Below are positions 23,663 through 32,733 of a stretch of DNA of 41,888 bases, piece by piece. The stretch comes from an uncultured Veillonellaceae bacterium (GTDB taxonomy: Bacteria > Bacillota > Negativicutes > Selenomonadales > Selenomonadaceae). The stretch is taken from the NCBI GenBank assembly GCA_902766015.1, contig CACXCC010000118.1, positions 1 to 41,888 of the forward strand, written 5' to 3'. How positions within the stretch are numbered: position 1 is the stretch's first letter; the number at the start of each line of letters is the position of its first letter. Position numbers and translations under genes: made by a program. The notes beneath the pieces are model-generated. The model was not told the DNA's origin. It searched no databases and was given only the letters and a program-made list of their open reading frames with translations.

Positions 23663-24775
23663 ATGGTCAACACCAGAAAAAAAGCGATGCGCACGGGAAT
23701 TTTATTTATCGTGCTGTTTCTCTTGGGCGGTGTCATTTTGATGTACAAGGGGAATGATGCGATCGCGCTCGCAACGGAGCGCAAGGAAGGCATTTTGACG
23801 GCCGATCAGGTCAAGATGGCGTTTGATTCCGTCAAAGGGCGGCTCGTCCGCGTCAATGTCCGCGAAGGTGATACGGTTAAAGCCGGCGATGTCGTGATGC
23901 AGCTCGACACGACGGATACGGATATCGCGATCGCGAAGACGAAAGCGCAGATTGCGCAGCTTGACGCCCAGATTCAGGCGAAGGACGGTTCGATGTCCAT
24001 CAGTTACCAGAAAGCGGATTCCGATGAAACGCAGAGTTTCCGTCAGATCGATCAGCAGCGTGCGGCGGTGACGTCAGCCGAGGCGACGCTCGCGAACAGT
24101 CAGCTTGACTTTAATCGAAAAAGCGCGTTGTTTGCCGACGGCGCAATCGCGCGTTCCCAGCTCGATGATGCGCAGACGGCTTTGAGCGTGGCACAGGCCA
24201 ACGTCGCCCAGCAGCGTCAGGCCCTCGAACGTTTACTCGCCGGTGCGCAGGATTCGGGTGACACGAATACCATTCAGCTCCCCACAATCGCGCAGGAACG
24301 TCAGACGGCGGCCAACATGGTCAACGAAATCGAATCCCTGCGTCAACAGAAAGCGTCCCTTGAATCGGACCTGCAACAGCTTCAGGTCAATCGCGAGCGT
24401 TTGACGCTGCGCGCGCCGGAAGACGGCAAAGTCCTCAAAGTACTTGCCAAAGAAGGCGAAATGGTGAATCCGAGCGAACCGGTTGTCCTGCTTGAGAGCA
24501 ACCGCGCTTATTATGACATCTACATCAGTGAGGATCAGGCGCGCGGACTCGCCGAAGGCGATACGATCGTCGGCACGACCGTCAGCGGCAAAAAGAAAGT
24601 GACGGGGACAATCCGCCTCCTTACGAAAGCGCCGGGGTTTGCCGATCTCAAACAGTCGCGCGAGAAAGGACAGGCTGACCTGTCAGCGTTCCAGGTCCGC
24701 ATTGACGTCGAGCCGCAGGACGGTGTGGCTACGGGTATGACGATCGGGGTGAACGACAGTGAATTCCATCATTGA
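23663..24775 (+). CDS. HlyD family membrane fusion protein
   Basis: A 370-residue periplasmic adaptor with one N-terminal membrane helix (about residues 9-27, ILFIVLFLLGGVILMY). The lipoyl half-motif VNVREGDTVKAGDVVMQLD (about 64-82) and its return half LRAPEDGKVLKVLAKEGEMV (about 249) flank a coiled-coil hairpin rich in Gln, Ala and Asp (about 90-240). It would link an inner-membrane exporter to the outer membrane. It follows MarR after a gap of about 70 bases with two small GC hairpins (about 23608-23642), and it overlaps the permease gene by 17 bases. Confidence 0.9.
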   Translation: MVNTRKKAMRTGILFIVLFLLGGVILMYKGNDAIALATERKEGILTADQVKMAFDSVKGRLVRVNVREGDTVKAGDVVMQLDTTDTDIAIAKTKAQIAQLDAQIQAKDGSMSISYQKADSDETQSFRQIDQQRAAVTSAEATLANSQLDFNRKSALFADGAIARSQLDDAQTALSVAQANVAQQRQALERLLAGAQDSGDTNTIQLPTIAQERQTAANMVNEIESLRQQKASLESDLQQLQVNRERLTLRAPEDGKVLKVLAKEGEMVNPSEPVVLLESNRAYYDIYISEDQARGLAEGDTIVGTTVSGKKKVTGTIRLLTKAPGFADLKQSREKGQADLSAFQVRIDVEPQDGVATGMTIGVNDSEFHH

Positions 24776-25955
24776 CGAAGTCCGCTTCCTGTTCTCGGGA
24801 CGCGGTATGCCGTACGAAAAAGTCTGTCTGACGGTCGCGATGGTCATTTCCGTGATCCTCTCCGTTTTGCTCGCGGGCAACTTTGCCTACAAAGCGAAAG
24901 TCGCCGTTGTCGACCTCGACAACTCCGCGTATTCGCGCGAAGTCATTACGCGCATGAACGCGTCGGAGTACATTGACGTGACGGCCGTGTTCAATATGCC
25001 GACCGATCCGCAGGATCTCTGTTACCGCGATGCCAATGTCGCCGTCGTCTATCTGCCGCAGGGACTCGAAAAGGACCGCTATACGGGATCGGTCAACAAT
25101 ATCGGCGTGTTCTACGACAATACGAATACGGCACAGACGTCAAACATCAAAGCCGTGATGAACACGATCGTCCAGGGCGACAATGCGATTGCATCGGGCG
25201 ATGTCGGCAGTACGAATGACGTTGACGCCGGGACGATCCAGCTTGCGGAACGCTATCTCTTTAACCCGAACGGGTCGACGAGCAACGGTGAGACACTCGG
25301 TTTCCTGTTTTTCTTCGGCTCGATGTTCTTTACGTTCGCGACAATCGGTATGGTGCCTCGTCTGCGACTCACGCATCAGCTTGACGCGATTCTCATGGAG
25401 GGAACGCCGTGGGATCTCATCCTGCGCATCATCCCGTACGGCGCCTGCCTCATCGTGTCATTTGTCGCGGGACTTGCCGTTCTGCGCGTTTGGGGCGATC
25501 TCATTTTTTCGGGAAATCTCATCGCGTTTCTTATCCTGCAGTGCATGTACGTCATGGTCGTCGGCATGATGAGTCTCATGTTCGGCTGGACCGCGGCAAA
25601 CCCGGGTATTGCGTCAAGCCGCATGATTCTCTTTATTCCGGGCGGCTTTATTTTGGGCGGTCCGACGGGGCCGGTGACGTTTTTTGCGCCGTGGGTTGTT
25701 TTTCTGTCGCATTTTTTCCCGCTGACGTGGGAATTTCATTTCGTCCGTGACGTCATTTCGCGCGGCGCGGGCCTCGGGGATATTTCCAAGGAAATCGGCG
25801 CGTTCCTCATCTATGTGGCGCTCGTTGCGATTGCGTTCTGCTGGCGTTTTTACCGCGCACGCGGGACGGCGCTTCTGGCTGCCGCAAAGGAAAAACGCCG
25901 TGCAAGAAATCTGGAACGTGTGAAGAAAGCCAGAGAAGGGACTGTACTCTCATGA
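24759..25955 (+). CDS. ABC-2 type permease (YhhJ/NodJ-like)
   Basis: A 398-residue membrane protein starting at GTG. One helix near residues 24-45 is followed by a large soluble domain (about 46-180; VAVVDLDNSAYSREVITRMN is typical of ABC-2 permeases with an extracytoplasmic domain) and then five or six C-terminal helices (about 183-375). The last 25 residues are basic. It is coupled to HlyD upstream and to UspA downstream (ATGA). No ABC ATPase gene lies in this operon, which is unusual because ABC-2 permeases need one; the ATPase may be encoded elsewhere. Confidence 0.85.
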   Translation: MNSIIDEVRFLFSGRGMPYEKVCLTVAMVISVILSVLLAGNFAYKAKVAVVDLDNSAYSREVITRMNASEYIDVTAVFNMPTDPQDLCYRDANVAVVYLPQGLEKDRYTGSVNNIGVFYDNTNTAQTSNIKAVMNTIVQGDNAIASGDVGSTNDVDAGTIQLAERYLFNPNGSTSNGETLGFLFFFGSMFFTFATIGMVPRLRLTHQLDAILMEGTPWDLILRIIPYGACLIVSFVAGLAVLRVWGDLIFSGNLIAFLILQCMYVMVVGMMSLMFGWTAANPGIASSRMILFIPGGFILGGPTGPVTFFAPWVVFLSHFFPLTWEFHFVRDVISRGAGLGDISKEIGAFLIYVALVAIAFCWRFYRARGTALLAAAKEKRRARNLERVKKAREGTVLS

Positions 25956-26470
25956 AAGACGATTTGATACAGGAAATCCAGTCGCGTCCGCGTGCATCGG
26001 TCAAATGTGAGCGGATTCTCGTTCCGTCAGACGGGTCGGGCGAAGCCGTCGAAGCGCTCAATCGGGCTATTGACCTTGCCGCCGTGACGGGGGCGCATTT
26101 GACATTGCTCGCCGTCGTCGATTACAACGCGGAAGTCGCGGCGTTTGAACAGGTCAGTCTCAGCGGCTATGTGCCGGCGGAGCTCAAGGTCGAAGCGTAT
26201 CGCCTGCTCGCGGAGCTTATGCATCTCGTACCGCCGGGGATCGGGGCCGATATCCGCGTCGAAAGCGGTGACGCGGGCGAAACGATCGTTGACGTTGCCA
26301 AGGACGAAAACAGCGATCTCGTCGTCATGGGGACACACGGGCTCGGTACCGTTCAGAGCCTGATCCTCGGGAGCGTGTCAAAATATGTCGCGGAACAGGC
26401 GCCCTGTCCCGTCTTGCTCACCAAAGGTGTTCCGGACGGTTGGGAGTTTGACCCCGAAACGGATGAATGA
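25952..26470 (+). CDS. Universal stress protein (UspA family)
   Basis: A 172-residue cytoplasmic UspA protein. RILVPSDGSGEAVEALNRAI opens the fold, and the ATP-binding motif G-2x-G-9x-G(S/T) is complete in MGTHGLGTVQSLILGSVSKYV. It overlaps the permease stop by four bases, so it is the last gene of the MarR operon. An ATP-binding Usp tied to an exporter that lacks its own ATPase is noteworthy, but a direct link is speculation. Confidence 0.92.
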   Translation: MKDDLIQEIQSRPRASVKCERILVPSDGSGEAVEALNRAIDLAAVTGAHLTLLAVVDYNAEVAAFEQVSLSGYVPAELKVEAYRLLAELMHLVPPGIGADIRVESGDAGETIVDVAKDENSDLVVMGTHGLGTVQSLILGSVSKYVAEQAPCPVLLTKGVPDGWEFDPETDE

Positions 26471-26475
26471 CAGAC

Positions 26476-26519
26476 AAAGCCTCTGACGGCAGGAAATTTT
26501 CCGCCGCCGGGGGCTTTTT
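26476..26519 (+). terminator. Intrinsic terminator of the MarR operon
   Basis: AAAGCC...GACGGC pairs with GCCGCCGGGGGCTTT around a short loop and is followed by Ts. Confidence 0.75.
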
Positions 26520-26604
26520 GCCTGTCCGCTTTTATTGCTTAAATAGGATGGAACCTGTATAATTTATTCTGTATCGACGAAGAAGGAAGGCGGCTCGTAA
26601 AGGT

Positions 26605-27636
26605 ATGGACATCACGTGGGAAAGCATCGCGGGACATGACCGGGAAATCCGGCGTTTGCGCCGTATGGCGGATGAAAATCGTCTGCCGCATGCCCTGCTT
26701 TTTGCCGGCCCGGACGGGATCGGCAAGAAAAGGGCAGGGCGTGTTCTCGCGGCAATGATCCTCTGCCAAGGACATGCGCCGCATCCCTGCGGCACGTGCG
26801 CGTCATGTCAGGCTTTGACACACGGCGCACATCCCGATTATTATGAGCTCGTCCCCGAAGCACAGGGGAAGGGCACGCCGATGATCCGTATCGAGGCCGT
26901 CCGCGCGATGCAGCAGGCCGTTTCGCGGTATCCCGTCATGTCAAACGGACGCGTCGTCCTCATCGACGATGCCGACCGCATGAATGAAGCCGCGGCAAAC
27001 AGCCTGTTAAAAACGCTCGAAGAACCTCCCGGCGCCGTGACGTTCATCCTCGTGACGAGTGCGCCGTCATCACTCCTCGCGACGATTCGCTCGCGCTGTT
27101 TGACGGTCACATTCGGGATGATCCCGCCGGAAACGATGCGTCAGGCGCTTGTGCGGCGCGGTTTGCCGGAACCGGACGCCGAGGAACTTTCCCTTCTCGC
27201 CGACGGCAGTATGGGACGCGCGATTTCCCTTTACGAGGAAGGGGGCCTTGCCCTGCGCGACGAAGCACTCGCGCTACTCGAACATCTGCCGCAGATCCGC
27301 ATGACGGAGATTTGGCAGGAAGCCGAGACAAAAGGCAAATGGGAGCGCCCGAAAATCGGGGAATGGGTGCTCTATCTCAATATGCTCCTGCGCGATATGC
27401 TTCTTCTTTATGTCGACGGAGGAAGCCGGCTGCTCTATCATTCCGATCGGCGCAAGCGGCTCCTTGCACTCCTCGACGCGTATCCGGAAGACCGGATTTT
27501 CGCGATGCTCTCCTGTGTGCGCGACCTGCAGAAACGCCTGCAGTCCAACGCGTCCCCGGCGCTGCAGCTCGAGGGCTTTTTCATTCGTATGCGCGATTTG
27601 TGCGCAGATCAGATAGATGGTTTTAGAAAGAGGTAA
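26605..27636 (+). CDS. holB: DNA polymerase III subunit delta prime
   Basis: A 343-residue clamp-loader subunit. GHDREIRRLRRMADENRLPHALLFAGPDGIGK holds the P-loop region, CGTCASCQALTHGAHPDYYEL contains the zinc-binding cysteines, and VVLIDDADRMNEAAANSLLKTLEEPP and VTSAPSSLLATIRSRC are the Walker B and sensor 1/SRC blocks. It helps load the sliding clamp at replication forks. It begins the conserved cluster holB-ricT-trmN6-rsmI-metG-tatD known from B. subtilis, here without yabA. Its end overlaps the region just before the ricT TTG start. Confidence 0.95.
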   Translation: MDITWESIAGHDREIRRLRRMADENRLPHALLFAGPDGIGKKRAGRVLAAMILCQGHAPHPCGTCASCQALTHGAHPDYYELVPEAQGKGTPMIRIEAVRAMQQAVSRYPVMSNGRVVLIDDADRMNEAAANSLLKTLEEPPGAVTFILVTSAPSSLLATIRSRCLTVTFGMIPPETMRQALVRRGLPEPDAEELSLLADGSMGRAISLYEEGGLALRDEALALLEHLPQIRMTEIWQEAETKGKWERPKIGEWVLYLNMLLRDMLLLYVDGGSRLLYHSDRRKRLLALLDAYPEDRIFAMLSCVRDLQKRLQSNASPALQLEGFFIRMRDLCADQIDGFRKR

Positions 27637-27640
27637 CATT

Positions 27641-28837
27641 TTGCAGACGATTATCGGAGTCCGCTTTAAGAAAGCGGGAAAAATATTCTATTTCGGTCCC
27701 GGCAATCTCGAGATCAAACAAGGCGACCGCGTCATTGTCGAGACCGTACGCGGCGTTGAATGCGGCGAGGCCGTCCTCGGTCCGCGCGAAGTCCCGGATG
27801 AGGAGATTACGCCGCCACTCAGCATCGTACACCGTATTGCGACCGAGGCGGATCTGCAGCGCGTCGAGACGAATAAAAAGCGCGAAAAGGACGCGTTCGG
27901 CATCTGCGAGCGCAAAATCCGCGAACACGGCCTGCCGATGAAGCTCATTGACGTCGAGTTCACGTTTGACAATAACAAGATTATTTTCTATTTTACGGCC
28001 GACGGGCGCATCGACTTCCGCGAACTCGTCAAAGATCTCGCGGCGATTTTCCGTACGCGCATCGAACTGCGTCAGATCGGCGTACGCGACGAGGCAAAAC
28101 TCCTCGGCGGCATCGGCTGCTGCGGCCGTCCGCTCTGCTGTGCGTCATTTCTCGGCGATTTCGAGCCCGTTTCGATCCGTATGGCAAAGGAACAGAACCT
28201 TTCGCTGAATCCGACGAAGATTTCGGGCATTTGCGGACGCCTCATGTGCTGTTTGAAGTATGAAAGCGGATGCTATTGCGGTGACGAATGTCCGCATCAG
28301 AAGGAACGGGTTCAGGCACCGGAACAGGGGAGCCGCGTCATTTCGGCGGACGGCGAAGGCAAAGTCATCAATGTCAATCTGCAGCGTCATACGGCGACAG
28401 TCCTACTGGACAATCGTCAGACGATCGTCACGTCATGGGATGAACTCGCCGTCAAAGAAGAGGAAGATGACGTCAAAGTCGAGCGCGAAATCCGTGACGA
28501 GGAAGACCGCGCGGCCGATACGATCATCGCGGAACTCGATCCTTCGGAGTCAAAACCGGGCGAACGTCGTCCGCGTACGCCGAATCATCGTCCGCGTCCG
28601 CGCCGCGAAAACGGGAACCGCCGTCCGCGTACGGGAGAACGTCGTCCGCGCCGCGAAGGCGGACGGCCTGAACGCCGCGAAGGAAACGGTGACTCGAGGT
28701 TCCGTGAACGCCGCCCTCGGGGCAGCCGCCCCGACCGCAGGGAAAACGGTGACACGAAATTCCGCGAACGCCGTCCCCGCCCGCGCCGCGAAAACGGAAA
28801 CCGCAGACCGGATACGGGGGATCAGCCGAAATCGTGA
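27641..28837 (+). CDS. ricT: PSP1/RicT (YaaT) family protein with long arginine-rich tail
   Basis: A 398-residue protein. The PSP1 core (about 1-270) reads QTIIGVRFKKAGKIFYF, GIGCCGRPLCCASFL and ICGRLMCCLKYE, with the cysteines that bind an iron-sulfur cluster in the Ric (YlbF-YmcA-YaaT) complex, which supports RNase Y-dependent mRNA maturation in B. subtilis. The TTG at 27641 is seven bases after AGAAAGAGG; the ATG at 27617 lacks a good ribosome site and lies in holB. The last 90 or so residues are low-complexity repeats of RRPR, RRENGNRR and FRERRPR, absent from the B. subtilis protein and likely disordered and RNA-binding. It is coupled to trmN6 by GTGA. Confidence 0.9.
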   Translation: MQTIIGVRFKKAGKIFYFGPGNLEIKQGDRVIVETVRGVECGEAVLGPREVPDEEITPPLSIVHRIATEADLQRVETNKKREKDAFGICERKIREHGLPMKLIDVEFTFDNNKIIFYFTADGRIDFRELVKDLAAIFRTRIELRQIGVRDEAKLLGGIGCCGRPLCCASFLGDFEPVSIRMAKEQNLSLNPTKISGICGRLMCCLKYESGCYCGDECPHQKERVQAPEQGSRVISADGEGKVINVNLQRHTATVLLDNRQTIVTSWDELAVKEEEDDVKVEREIRDEEDRAADTIIAELDPSESKPGERRPRTPNHRPRPRRENGNRRPRTGERRPRREGGRPERREGNGDSRFRERRPRGSRPDRRENGDTKFRERRPRPRRENGNRRPDTGDQPKS

Positions 28838-29589
28838 AACCGGAAGACTTGACACTCGGACCCGATGAGCGCCTTGACGATCTTTTGTATCAAGGCCGTC
28901 GGATTATCCAGAATACGCGCGAATTTTGTTTTTCGCTCGACGCCGTCCTGCTCGCGCATTTCCCGCAGTGGCGTGCGCACCAGCGCGTTCTTGACCTCGG
29001 GACGGGAACGGGCGTCATGCCGCTGCTCATCGCCGATTCTGTGCGTCAGATCGATGCCGTTGAGCTCAATCCCGTCATGGCAAAGCTTGCGGCGCGCAAT
29101 GTTCGCCTCAATGACCTCGAGGAAAAAATCACGGTCCGTCAGGGCGATTATCGGCAGATCCGGGATTTGTACCGCCCCGAGTCCTTTGACGTCGTGCTTG
29201 CGAACCCGCCGTACCGTCCCGTTTCGCACGGAACGGCGAACAAACTGAGCGGCGTTGCGCGGGCGCGTCACGAATTTACGGCGACGCTCGAAGATGTCGT
29301 GACGGCTTCGCGTTATGCGCTCCGTTTCGGCGGCAGGCTCGCGATGGTTCATCTTCCCGAGCGTTTGACGGAAATCGTCGCGGCGCTTCATCGGCATCAG
29401 TTCGAGATGAAACGCCTGCAGTTCGTCCAGCCGAAAACGGGGAGAAAGCCGAACATGATGCTCCTCGAAGCCGTCGTCGGCGCATCGCCGGGCGGGCTTG
29501 CCGTTTTGCCGCCGCTCATTGTACACGGGGAAGACGGTTCGTATACGAAGGAGATCCGCCGCATTTACGGAATGGAGGAAGAACCATGA
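28834..29589 (+). CDS. trmN6: tRNA1(Val) (adenine(37)-N6)-methyltransferase-like enzyme
   Basis: A 251-residue class I SAM-dependent methyltransferase. VLDLGTGTGVMPLLIAD is motif I (SAM site), VELNP is motif II and VLANPPY is the NPPY motif of N6-adenine or N5-glutamine methyltransferases. It corresponds to YabB in the B. subtilis cluster and probably modifies tRNA. The GTG start overlaps the ricT stop, and its end overlaps rsmI by four bases. Confidence 0.88.
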   Translation: MKPEDLTLGPDERLDDLLYQGRRIIQNTREFCFSLDAVLLAHFPQWRAHQRVLDLGTGTGVMPLLIADSVRQIDAVELNPVMAKLAARNVRLNDLEEKITVRQGDYRQIRDLYRPESFDVVLANPPYRPVSHGTANKLSGVARARHEFTATLEDVVTASRYALRFGGRLAMVHLPERLTEIVAALHRHQFEMKRLQFVQPKTGRKPNMMLLEAVVGASPGGLAVLPPLIVHGEDGSYTKEIRRIYGMEEEP

Positions 29590-30455
29590 CGGAAGAAACG
29601 ACTGTGTCAACGGATTACGGGACACTGTACCTCGCGGCAACGCCGATCGGCAACCTCGAGGATATGACATACCGCGCCGTTCGTTTGCTCTCCGAAGTTG
29701 ACCTCATCGCGGCCGAGGATACGCGTCATACGCGTCATCTGCTGACGCATTTTGATATCCATACGAAGCTCACGAGCTACCACGAGCACAATAAGCTCGA
29801 AAAAGGGCCGGAGCTCATCGCGTATATGAAGGAAGGGCACGATCTCATCTGCGTCAGCGACGCGGGACTCCCCGGCATCTGCGATCCCGGAAGTCATCTC
29901 GCGAAACTCGCCATTGACGCGGGCATCCGCGTCACGCCGCTTCCGGGCTGCAATGCCGCGCTTTCCGCGCTCATCTGCTCCGGACTTGACACGACGCTCT
30001 TTACGTTTGCGGGCTTTCTGCCGCGCACGGCGAAAAAACGTGACGAACTCTTAGCAAAACTTCGCACGCATGAGGAGACGCTGATTTTTTACGAGGCGCC
30101 TCACCGGTTAAAAGGCACCCTCAAAGAACTTCTCGCCGCGCTCGGCGACCGCAAAGCCGTTGCCTGCCGCGAACTCACGAAAAAATTCGAGGAGTTCCGC
30201 CGCAGTACGCTCCAAAGTCTGCTTGACTATTACACGGAAAACGAGCCGCGCGGTGAATTCGTTCTCGTCATTGCCGGTTTTGACGCGTCAGCTGACACGG
30301 ATACTGAAGAAATCCCGGCCGATCCCGCCGCGTATTGCCGCATGCTCGAAGAATCGGGGATGCCGCGCAAAGAAGCGATGCGCGAGACCGCCAAGAAAAT
30401 CGGGATAAGCCGCCGCGATGTATATCAGGCGGTGCTGAAAGCCGAAGAAGAATAA
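29586..30455 (+). CDS. rsmI: 16S rRNA (cytidine(1402)-2'-O)-methyltransferase
   Basis: A 289-residue enzyme of the tetrapyrrole-methylase fold. LYLAATPIGNLEDMTYRAVRLL opens it, followed by AEDTRHTRHLL, SYHEHN, GLPGICDPGSHLA and PLPGCNAALSALICSG, and FYEAPHRL is a late motif. It methylates the 2'-OH of C1402 in the ribosomal decoding centre with SAM. The C-terminal 50 residues carry the usual helical domain (GMPRKEAMRETAKKIGISRRDVY). It overlaps trmN6 by ATGA. The gap to metG holds palindromic element A. Confidence 0.95.
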   Translation: MTEETTVSTDYGTLYLAATPIGNLEDMTYRAVRLLSEVDLIAAEDTRHTRHLLTHFDIHTKLTSYHEHNKLEKGPELIAYMKEGHDLICVSDAGLPGICDPGSHLAKLAIDAGIRVTPLPGCNAALSALICSGLDTTLFTFAGFLPRTAKKRDELLAKLRTHEETLIFYEAPHRLKGTLKELLAALGDRKAVACRELTKKFEEFRRSTLQSLLDYYTENEPRGEFVLVIAGFDASADTDTEEIPADPAAYCRMLEESGMPRKEAMRETAKKIGISRRDVYQAVLKAEEE

Positions 30456-30486
30456 CATTTGACGTTGACATAACTTAGAAACACCC

Positions 30487-30659
30487 GCAGCGGGCAGGTC
30501 GCCCGGCATGACATGCTGACCGGCGCCCAAAATGCCGTTTTCTTTCAATTATAGGCGCCTGAATCAAATCGCTGCGCTTAAGCAATTCAGGCTCCGTGAG
30601 AAAACGGCATTTTTGACGCCTCTTCGCAGCAAAGTCATGCCGGACGCCCTGCCCGCTGC
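30487..30659. repeat. Nested palindromic element A (rsmI-metG gap)
   Basis: Three nested arm pairs. The outer pair of 26 bases (30487-30512 with 30634-30659) begins GCAGCGGGCAGG. The middle pair (30522-30543 with about 30598-30620) is built on AAAATGCCGTTTTCT. The inner pair GCCTGAAT/ATTCAGGC (30557-30564 with 30585-30592) closes the 20-base loop 30565-30584 containing CAAATCGCTGCGCTTAAGCA. Unpaired GGCTCCGTG and CGCAGCAAA motifs recur in element D. Confidence 0.85.
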
Positions 30660-30685
30660 CTTCGTTTTTATGAAGATAAGAATAA

Positions 30686-30714
30686 GTTACACGTATTGTC
30701 CGATATGCTATAAT
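30686..30714 (+). promoter_or_regulatory. Predicted metG promoter
   Basis: GTTACA (30686-30691) and TATAAT (30709-30714) with a 17-base spacer, just after element A. Confidence 0.6.
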
Positions 30715-30780
30715 AGAAGACAGACCAATTCATCGACGCGGCGCGTAACATTGGCGCGGCCGCCGAAAGGAGAACTATCT

Positions 30781-32733
30781 ATGACAGAAAAGAAACCGTA
30801 CTATATCACAACCCCGATCTACTACCCGAGCGCAAAACTCCACATCGGGCACGCATACTGCACCACGATCGCCGACTCCATCGCGCGTTTCAAACGCCTT
30901 GCCGGCTATGACGTATTCTTCCTCACCGGTTCCGACGAACACGGCCTCAAAATCCAGCAGAAAGCCGAAGAAGCCGGCGTCACGCCGATCGAATACACCG
31001 ATAAAATCGTCGCAAGCTTCCAGAACCTTTGGAAAAAACTCAACATCAGCAACGACGACTTCATCCGCACGACGCAGGAGCGTCATATCCAAGTCGTTCA
31101 GGAAATTTTCCGTCGCATTTACGCCAAGGGCGACATTTATAAAGGCAAATACACGGGCCTGTACTGCACGCCGTGCGAGTCGTACTGGACAGAGCATCAG
31201 CTGGACGAAAACGGCTGCTGCCCGGACTGCCATCGTCCGGTGCAGGAAGTCTCCGAAGAAGCGTATTTCTTCAAAATGAGCAAATACGCCGACCGCGTGC
31301 TGAAATATATCGAGGACAACCCGGATTTCATTCAGCCGGTTTCGCGCCGCAACGAGATGATTAACTTCATCAAACAGGGCCTCGACGATCTCTGCATTTC
31401 GCGTACGTCGTTCAACTGGGGCATCCCGGTGCCGACGGATCCGAAACATGTCATTTATGTCTGGTTTGACGCACTGACGAACTACCTGACGCCGATCGGG
31501 TTCCTCGATGATCCGGAGAAATTCCAAAAATATTGGCCGGCAGACCTGCACCTCGTCGGGAAAGAGATTGTTCGTTTCCATACGATCATTTGGCCGTGCA
31601 TCCTTATGGCGCTCGATCTGCCTCTGCCGAAGAAGGTTTACGGTCACGGCTGGCTCATCGTCGACGGGGACAAGATGTCGAAGTCCAAAGGCAATGTCGT
31701 CGACCCGATCGCCCTCATCGACGAATTCAGCGCCGATGCAATCCGTTATTTCCTGCTGCGCGAAATCAATCTCGGCCAGGACGGCAATTTCTCGCGTGAT
31801 GCGCTCATTCAGCGTATCAACAGCGACCTCGCGAACGATCTCGGCAACCTGCTGCACCGCACGCTGAACATGATCGGCAAGTTCCAGGACGGCGTCGTTC
31901 TCGCACCGCAGGGTGAAAGTGACATTGACCTCTCGCTGCGCGCCGACGCAAAGGAAACGGTGGACTTCTTCCGCGATAATATGGAGAACATGCAGTTGTC
32001 GCTGACGATCAAAAAAGTCTGGGCGTTCATCAGCCGCGCGAACAAATACATCGATGAAACGGCTCCGTGGGCACTCGCCAAGGATCCGGAGAAGAAACAG
32101 GAACTCGCGAACGTACTCTACAACCTCGTCGAGTCGCTTCGTACGATCAGCGTGCTCATTTCCCCGTTCATGCCGCAGACGGCAGAACGCATTTGGAAAC
32201 AGCTCAATCTTCCGCAGGCGTTCGCGGATGTTCAGTTGACGGACATCGAAACGTGGGGCGGCACGCCGGCAGGACTGCACGTCGGTACGCCGGAACAGCT
32301 TTTCCCGCGCATCGAAGTCGAAAAAGAAGACAAAGAAGCCGCCAAAGCGCAGGCGAAACAGGCCAAACAGGCCAAGGCCGAAAAGAAACAGAAACAGGCC
32401 AAACAGGCCGAGCCGGGTGAAGTCACGATCGATGACTTCAAAAAGCTCGAACTGCGCGTCGCCAAAGTCCTCAAGGCCGAAAAAGTCGAGAAAGCCGACA
32501 AACTCCTCAAATTGACGGTCGACCTCGGCACGGAGCAGCGCGAAGTCGTTTCGGGTATCGCGAAGAACTATACGATTGACGATATCGTCGGCAAGAATGT
32601 CATCCTCGTCGCAAACCTCAAACCGGCGAAGATCCGCGGCGTCGTTTCTCACGGCATGATTCTCGCGGCAGCCGATAACAAGGATCTCAAAGTCGTTTCC
32701 GTCGATATGCCGGCCGGCACCGAGGTACATTAA
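30781..32733 (+). CDS. metG: Methionine--tRNA ligase with C-terminal tRNA-binding domain
   Basis: A 650-residue class I aminoacyl-tRNA synthetase that charges tRNA-Met. The HIGH motif is KLHIGHAYCT, the zinc region is CTPCESYW...CPDC, and KMSKS occurs as DKMSKSKGNVVD. After about residue 515 an Ala/Lys/Gln linker (KQAKQAKAEKKQKQAKQAE) leads to an EMAPII-like tRNA-binding domain (VTIDDFKKLELRVAKVLKAE to the end) that aids tRNA capture and dimerisation. The ATG at 30781 follows AAAGGAG; a longer reading from 30532 would run through element A. tatD follows with a one-base overlap. Confidence 0.96.
   Translation: MTEKKPYYITTPIYYPSAKLHIGHAYCTTIADSIARFKRLAGYDVFFLTGSDEHGLKIQQKAEEAGVTPIEYTDKIVASFQNLWKKLNISNDDFIRTTQERHIQVVQEIFRRIYAKGDIYKGKYTGLYCTPCESYWTEHQLDENGCCPDCHRPVQEVSEEAYFFKMSKYADRVLKYIEDNPDFIQPVSRRNEMINFIKQGLDDLCISRTSFNWGIPVPTDPKHVIYVWFDALTNYLTPIGFLDDPEKFQKYWPADLHLVGKEIVRFHTIIWPCILMALDLPLPKKVYGHGWLIVDGDKMSKSKGNVVDPIALIDEFSADAIRYFLLREINLGQDGNFSRDALIQRINSDLANDLGNLLHRTLNMIGKFQDGVVLAPQGESDIDLSLRADAKETVDFFRDNMENMQLSLTIKKVWAFISRANKYIDETAPWALAKDPEKKQELANVLYNLVESLRTISVLISPFMPQTAERIWKQLNLPQAFADVQLTDIETWGGTPAGLHVGTPEQLFPRIEVEKEDKEAAKAQAKQAKQAKAEKKQKQAKQAEPGEVTIDDFKKLELRVAKVLKAEKVEKADKLLKLTVDLGTEQREVVSGIAKNYTIDDIVGKNVILVANLKPAKIRGVVSHGMILAAADNKDLKVVSVDMPAGTEVH

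Noticed and set aside
30775..32730. 651-codon open frame on the minus strand
   Set aside because: It mirrors metG exactly and has the composition of an antisense shadow.
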